From Grifola frondosa (taxonomy: Eukaryota > Basidiomycota > Agaricomycetes > Polyporales > Grifolaceae): a stretch of DNA of 64,000 nt. The notes below the pieces were generated by a model, which was not told the origin of the DNA, made no database searches, and saw only the letters and a list, made by a program, of their open reading frames with translations. Below, in pieces: positions 58,483-64,000 of this stretch. Numbering within the stretch: the first letter of the stretch is position 1; every line of letters begins with the position of its first letter. The position numbers and the translations under genes are program-made. The DNA lies in NCBI GenBank assembly GCA_001683735.1, contig LUGG01000005.1, positions 1 to 64,000 on the forward strand. The letters run 5' to 3'.

Positions 58483-59463
58483 CGGGACCGCACAGAAGCA
58501 TTGCGGATATTGCGCAGCGCACTAGGGGAGTATAAGGTCATGGGGGTGTCGACCAACATCGAGTTTCTGAGAACGCTGGCGGGGAACAAGACGTTCGTGG
58601 AGGGCCATGTTGAGACCGGCTTCATCCCGGTCAGTATCGGTACAAACTCCTGTCTTCATACCTGGCGTCCTGACAAACCATGAACAGAAACATTATGATC
58701 ATTTGTTCCCGCCACTACCTGAGCCATCACCAGAAGTACTCGCCCAGGCTGCGCTTTTTGTCATCCTGCATGACCATCCTGCACAATCGCCCGCTGCATC
58801 GCCGTGGACTTCGTTAGTCTCGCGCCGCTTTGGTGGAGACGTATATGACCGCACCGTCATGCTTCAAACGGAGGACGCATCCGCAGAGCCCATCACAGTA
58901 CACGTCAAGTCCACCGCCGGCGGGCTCTTCGACATCGCCACCGCCACAGCTTCAGGGGAACGCACACTTACGTCGGTGCCTGCATGCCTCCTCTCGCCCA
59001 CGACGCTGTCCACTTCGCTCGACGCCGTGGCGCTGTGTACGACGGTGGTTTCGCAGTCTCCCCCGGCGGGCGTGCCCGCGTCTGCATCGCCGCATACGAC
59101 GGAGCGCCTGCACGTCTTTCACGGCGGACACAAGACGACGCTGCTCGTCGCGTCGCCGAAGTGGCTGGTGTCGCTCGGCGGAGACGTGCTCGGGGCGGCA
59201 CGCGGCGCACTGCCGCAGCGCCGATGCCGAGCGTTGTGGTGGATGTGCGTGTCGCGGTTGGTGAGCGCGTGGAGAAGGATCAGCTGGTCGTCGTGCTGGA
59301 GAGTATGAAGACGGAGACGGTACTGCGCGCGCCAGTGGCAGGAGTCATCAAGGCTGTCAGGTGTAAGAAAGGCGAGATGGTGGAGGAGGGCAGAGACTTG
59401 TTGATATTGAGGATGAGCCGACGGAATGAGAGTCAGTGTACCAATACTGAAATGGTTTTGTAA
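58483..59463 (+). pseudogene. 3-methylcrotonyl-CoA carboxylase alpha subunit, 3' remnant right of the transposon
   Basis: Continues the gene broken at 43587: DRTEALRILRSALGEYKVMG, VSTNIEFLRTLAGNKTFVEG, VETGFIP; a GTCAGT donor at about 58631 and AACAG acceptor at about 58687; then KHYDHLFPPLPEPSPEVLAQ, WTSLVSRRFGGDVYDRTVML, HVKSTAGGLFDIA, LHVFHGGHKTTLLVASPKWL. Near 59215-59225 the frame shifts; the biotinyl domain follows in the new frame: VDVRVAVGERVEKDQLVVVL, ESMKTE with the biotin-accepting lysine, and KKGEMVEEGRDLLIL. With the insertion and shifts no full-length enzyme can be made from this locus; unless another copy exists, leucine catabolism would be affected. Confidence 0.9.
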
Positions 59464-59681
59464 CGTGTTTAAAGCCTAGCAGTGAGTTATGATCCTCTAG
59501 GTTTATGGAAGAGACCCGCCACAAGGCACCCATACTAGGCTTCAAATTGATAGTCATTCTAGCAGGTATACATTCGTCGCCTCAGCTAAACTTTTGTATA
59601 AGGAGATGAACGGAGAACCATAAGAGAGAGCTGGGAGACTACAATGTCCGTGATGACCCGGGACATGTACTGCCCGCGTGC
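59464..59681. other. Spacer between carboxylase remnant and F-box gene A
   Basis: Short convergent intergenic region; nothing recognised. Confidence 0.4.
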
Positions 59682-61257
59682 TCAAGCCAATCCCGTCAAT
59701 GATTTTCGTGAGGCTCGGCGTTTTTTTATCAGACTCCCTACCATCTGCCAACCAGCGTCATGAACCGCTATACCCTCCCAGTCCTCCTCACTGGGAAAGA
59801 TGCCTTCAATGAATTTGGCAGCTTTCTGGCATAGCTCAACGTCATTAACGTCGATATCCAGCCTTCCCACATTGAGTATTCCCACCTTCGGCCATTGTTT
59901 GCAACGCAGAGAGGGTGCGCTCGTGGTGGGAAACGTGCGGGAAACGCAGCTGAAGTGCGGGAAGTAAAGCTGTTGCAAATGTGGACAGTGGTGGGCAAAC
60001 TCGATAATCGGTTGGATGGGAGGCGCAGGTCCGACACATCTGTAACTCATGTGTAAACTCCTCAGCTCCGGCCACGATTCTGCCATCGTACGAATGTCGT
60101 CCTTCCACACGCACAGACCGCCTGTTGTCGAAATGTGCAATTCCTTCATTCCACTAAGCGCCAGCAGGGGCTCCAGGAGCTCCATCAATGGATGCTCGGT
60201 GGCTTCTTGCTGCTCATAGGTTAGCGTCAAGACGCACAGCGACGGGCTACCAGAACAAAGTGCATCCAATACTCGGCGATTGACTGTAATATCGCTTGGG
60301 CCATCGATGGAGAAGAACGCCGATTGCAGTCGGGGAAAGAGAAGTCCGTCAATAGCTCTAGAAGAGGGTCTTCCCCAAGGACCCAAAATTCGATGTTCTG
60401 CAGCGCCGCGAAACATCCTCTTCCAATTGGTCGGCTCATTCCAACCTCATGGCTGACGACGAGGTGATTCGGATAGTCAAGGCGGGAAAGTTTTGGAATA
60501 AATCAGGAGCATCGGTTGAGAACGTTACTTCCACTTTGCGCAAGGCACTGAAACAGCTAAAATCTGTGTGACGGAAGAGTGATGGGGAAGATGTGCGTAA
60601 TGTCCACACAGCAGTGGGGGAGATGGTGGATACGGCTTTCAAGATTGTGTCGAGGTTTTGATTGTCATCGTCATGAGGATTTGTGAAGATGGTTAGAGAA
60701 CTGATCGATGGTGCCATAAGACACAACATTTTCGTGCAGGAAGCGTCGTCTAGGCGCAGCTTGATGGATCGTAAACAAGGAAAAAGTGGCTGATCCCCAA
60801 TGCGAGAGGCAAGGGCGATCCAGAGAGACGAGTTCGACTGATTCACTAGTCCTTGCACTATTCTCACGTATGAAGCATACCGCTGAAACCGAGCCCATGC
60901 TTGTTGTGAAATTTCCGGTGGCAGCGACGTCTGTATTCTAGTCGGTTGATGGATAAGATGATCCTCGAAAATAGTACGCACGCGGAATCCCTCCTCAGTA
61001 ACATTGCCATCCCCTATGCAGTCAATATTCAAGATTTCCAACGTTCCGAGTAGCTGGCATGGAGGGTTCAAGTCATCTAGCATCCGCCACAAGACCCGTA
61101 AAGCTGGTTCTGAGAACGACCTGCATACTCGAGCACATCGCGCAAGGGTTCTCCTCTCTTCCCGATGTAGGAATCTCAGGTGCAGGAATGTGTCTGGCCA
61201 AAGATTGTCAAATATCTCGAGCAGAATGTCGAAACTGTTCAGAGCACGATGCGCCAT
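59682..61257 (-). CDS. F-box protein with leucine-rich-repeat-like body, paralog A
   Basis: Starts at 61257 with an F-box (HRALNSFDILLEIFDNLWPD, LARCARVCRSFSEPALRVLW), the substrate-adaptor motif of SCF ubiquitin ligases. The body has degenerate leucine-rich segments: LPPEISQQAWARFQRYASYV, LSALCSGSP-type blocks, LMELLEPLLALSGMKELHIS, WPELRSLHMSYRCVGPAPPI, ending at 59682. Two frame breaks (near 60490, and near 60330 at FSFP) separate the first, middle and last parts; homology to paralog B shows how the frames connect. No introns are evident. Either a pseudogene or affected by consensus errors. Confidence 0.72.
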
Positions 61258-61885
61258 GGTACGAAAAGTGTTTCCGCGTTACAGCTGTTTCAAAAATTCA
61301 TGTCGCATCGTTTCGGCGCCTTCGGAAAATCGAAAAAAATGTGTGAAAGTCAAAAAAAATGAGGCTTTACAGAATCACAGTCTTTACGACACTATACTCC
61401 TCCTAACGACTTCCAACAAACATGAAAAGCTCTATTCACTCACACCGGAAGACTTCCGACTAGGAAGGAAAAAGACACGGACCCTCATTGTGACTCAATA
61501 ACGGTACTTGCCGATAGTAGTACTCGCTATGTATGCGGCATGCCCGTCGAACCAGACAGAAAAACCGTTGCTCAAAACATATGTATTACTTATACTCGAC
61601 TTGCGTCATGAATCCGGACCGACAACAGTACCGTCATCACCAGCCCCTTGAATAATACGCATTGCCTTCCCTTGCTCTTGCGGCGAGATAAGCTCAGTTT
61701 CCAGATAGGCTTGAACTTCCAATTTACCGTTGCACTACCACGCACTACCTAGTGACCAGAAACTTAACCACGACCGACATATGTAGCAGCGAGGCTGCCG
61801 TCATGATACAACAGCTCATGGAGATTCAAGATGTTCTAGCTGCTTATCAATCCGTGATGAGCTGGGACACGTACCGCGGGTGTGC
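61258..61885. other. Spacer between F-box paralogs
   Basis: Holds the presumed promoter of paralog A and the 3' flank of paralog B. 61495-61820 is similar to 41495-41865, including AATAACGGTACTTGCC and ACCAGAAACTTAA. No gene. Confidence 0.6.
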
Positions 61886-63404
61886 TCATGATGCGTCTCG
61901 GCATCTAATCATCATACTCCGTACCATCAGCGAGCCAGCATCATAAACCTTTCCATCCTCCAAGTCCTCCTCACCGGGAAACATGCCTTCAATAAACTCG
62001 GCAGCTCTCCAGCATAACTCAACGTCGTCAACATCGATATCCAGCCCTCGCAGCTCCAGCCGTCGTTCGCAGTGCGGGGAGGGCACGCTCGTGGGTGGGA
62101 ACGTGTGGGAAACACAGCTGAAGCGCGGGAAATGCAGTCGGCGCAAACGGGGGCAGTGCTGTGCAAACTCGACAATCGACTGGATGGGAGGTGCGGGTCC
62201 GACGCATGTGTAATTCATGTCCAAGCTCTCCAGCTCCGGCCACGATTGTGCCATCATACGAATGTCGTCCTCCGACACGGACAGACGAGCCGTGGTCATA
62301 ATCTGTAGTTCCTTCATCCTGCTCAAAGCCAGCAGGGGCTCCAGGAGCTTCATCGATGGATGCTTCGCGTGTCCACGGCTGTGAAAATTCAGCATCAAGG
62401 TGCACAGCAACGGGCTGCCGGAACAAAGTGCGTCCAATATTCGACGCTTGGTTGCAATATCGCTTCGGCCCCTAATGATGATGTGTGCCGATTGCAGTCG
62501 AGGGAAAGAGAAGTTCGTCAATAGCTCTGGGAGATTGTGCTCCCCACGAACGCAAAATTCGATGTTCTGCAGTGCCGCGAAACGTCCTCTTCCAATTTGT
62601 GGCGTCGTTCCATCCAGACTGTTGACGAGGAGATCGTTCAGATAGTCAAGCCGGGAAAGCTTCTCGAATAAATCCGAAGTATAGGAAGAGAACGCTAGTT
62701 CGACTTTGCGCAGAGCACTGAAGCGGGCAAGTTCCACTTGATAGAAGAATGATGGAGAAGCCGTGGACAACGTCCAGACCGCATTTGGGGAGATGGTGGA
62801 TACGGCCTCCAAGAATGCCTCGAGACTTTCCTCTACACAAGACCACGCGCAAACCATGGTCAGAGATTGCATCGATGGTGCTAAAAACACAACATCTTCG
62901 AACAGGACGAGCCGCGCATGAGCAGCATGATCGATTGTAGACAAGGAAAAAGCGGCTGGTTCCCAATGCGAGAGGCAAGGGCGATCCAGATCGATGATTC
63001 CTCCGGCTCCACTATGCCTCGCACTGTTCTTACATACGAAGCATACTGTTGAAACCGAGCCCATGCTTGTTGTGGAATTTCTGGTGGCAATAGCGCCTGT
63101 ATTCTAGTCGGTCAATGGGTAGCATGATCCCCGAATATAGTACGCACGATGAATCCCTTCTCGGTAGTGTTTTGGTACCCATACGGATCTTGAAGATTTT
63201 CAACGCTATGAGTAGCCAGCATGCAGGATGTAAATCATCTAGCGTCCGCCACAAGACCCGTAAGGCTGGCTCTGAGAACGACCTGCACACTCGAGCAGAT
63301 CGCGCAAGAGCTCCCATCTCACCCCGATTTATGAATGGGTGTGTCCAAATGTTTTCGAATATTTCGAGTAGAATATCAAAGCTGTTCAGAGCGCGATGCG
63401 ACAT
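61886..63404 (-). CDS. F-box protein with leucine-rich-repeat-like body, paralog B
   Basis: Tandem paralog of A on the same strand. It starts at 63404 (MSHRALNSFDILLEIFENIW; LARSARVCRSFSEPALRVLW). The body matches A: LLPPEIPQQAWARFQQYASY, AVSTISPNAVWTLSTASPSF, IGRGRFAALQNIEFCV, LDALCSGSPLLCTLMLNFHS, WPELESLDMNYTCVGPAPPI, ending at 61886. Frame breaks near 63190 and near 62890 (in a T-run before CACCATCG) interrupt the first third; the last 330 codons are open. The probable role is substrate recognition in an SCF complex; the substrate is unknown. Confidence 0.72.
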
Positions 63405-64000
63405 GTTATGGACAGGTAGAAGACACAAGCGCGCAAGTTTAAATACATAATTGATCGATCACTTTTTTGTTTCCTTTTATGGATCACTTTTTCTCTTTCC
63501 ACCTCGACTTAACATGTCTCTAGTCTCCGTTGCTGACCATTATAGCGGTTGATGACAATCGATCAACGTATGTCTCCAACCTATCTGGCCGTTGAGTACG
63601 AAGTCTATTACCGCGACGAATTTCCCACCAACACTGTAGGCCGAGAATAGCAGCGCTACATGCTCCTGACCATGTCGTGCCTCAGACCTCACGACACCAG
63701 CAGGCCCCCGCGCCGAACCGCACAGGCGGAGACAAGATTTCGTAAACATCGGGCGGACGCGTGAACAGGGAGGGCGAGACCAAAAACGAAACTCTGAGCG
63801 CCATAGCGCGTCGCGGACATATGCGACGAGCGGCGCCCGCCCGTCGCCCCGCGGCGGTATCGGAGCCTCTCCACCACCCATCTGAACGCATCCTCGCAAC
63901 AGCATCTACCGCAGTCGGGACGGATAGCACAGATCGGTGCGACCAGGACGAAGCACGAGTCTTATCATCCACATCATTGGCTTCGCTCCTCTTGCTAAAT
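63405..64000. other. Upstream of F-box gene B to window end
   Basis: 63405-63690 resembles 41870-42240 (promoter side of the deleted copy). Beyond 63700 GC-rich overlapping minus-strand frames are open, without recognisable motif. Confidence 0.45.

Noticed and set aside
1..64000. CRISPR arrays, bacterial-type operons or ribosome-binding sites
   Set aside because: Intron-rich eukaryotic genes throughout; the only regularly spaced repeats are the 19-bp promoter triplet and the 240-bp array, neither of which is CRISPR-like.

Overview
This window comes from a basidiomycete fungus, almost certainly an Agaricomycete. Its genes carry many short introns of about 50-80 bases with GT(A/G)NGT donors. 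It holds gene families that are expanded or restricted in mushroom-forming fungi: a TKL kinase with an MLKL-like N-terminal helical region, an alpha-kinase, a Plavaka transposase, DUF6698, and F-box families. Two DNA-transposon-type loci and one chromodomain LTR retrotransposon lie among housekeeping genes. I read everything by eye; no similarity search was run.

Left part (1-22 kb). A large TKL protein-kinase gene (1039-5433, minus) is followed by gene-poor sequence. From 9.8 to 19.4 kb lies a long inverted repeat whose arms carry fragments of a zinc alcohol dehydrogenase. Its central loop (10.76-16.31 kb) is filled by two divergent genes, an integrase-core (DDE-fold) protein and an alpha-kinase. 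The right arm is split by a 2.1 kb block of chromosome bounded by a 17-bp direct repeat. That block carries a decayed PRP38 splicing-factor gene and the first two exons of an RNA-dependent RNA polymerase. A WOPR-domain (Gti1/Pac2) regulator follows at 21.06-22.35 kb.

Middle (22-43 kb). A gene-poor stretch precedes the mismatch-repair gene PMS1 (26.5-30.6 kb, minus). After it come a tandem repeat of about 240 bp, two divergent copies of a protein of unknown function on either side of a membrane-anchored methyltransferase, a LEA-like repetitive protein, an Hsp110 3' fragment between 30-bp direct repeats, a strong-looking TATA promoter in front of unrecognised sequence, and an internally deleted F-box pseudogene.

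Right part (43-64 kb). This is the most striking region and is a nested insertion. A 14.9 kb Plavaka-type DNA transposon (43588-58482) has 13-bp terminal inverted repeats and a CG target duplication. It sits inside a 3-methylcrotonyl-CoA carboxylase alpha-subunit gene, which reads in frame again when the element is removed. The element carries a transposase gene and, divergently, a DUF6698 gene. A 7.2 kb Tf1/sushi-type chromodomain LTR retrotransposon has landed exactly on a 3' splice site of the DUF6698 gene, and its 5-bp duplication re-creates the splice acceptor. Its primer-binding site is complementary to 11 bases of its own LTR, the signature of self-priming. Two tandem F-box paralogs close the window.

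Several genes (kinase C-terminus, methyltransferase, unknown-family copy B, LEA-like gene, retrotransposon pol, F-box genes) show single-base frame breaks. Many of these lie in short homopolymers, so consensus errors and real decay cannot be fully separated here.
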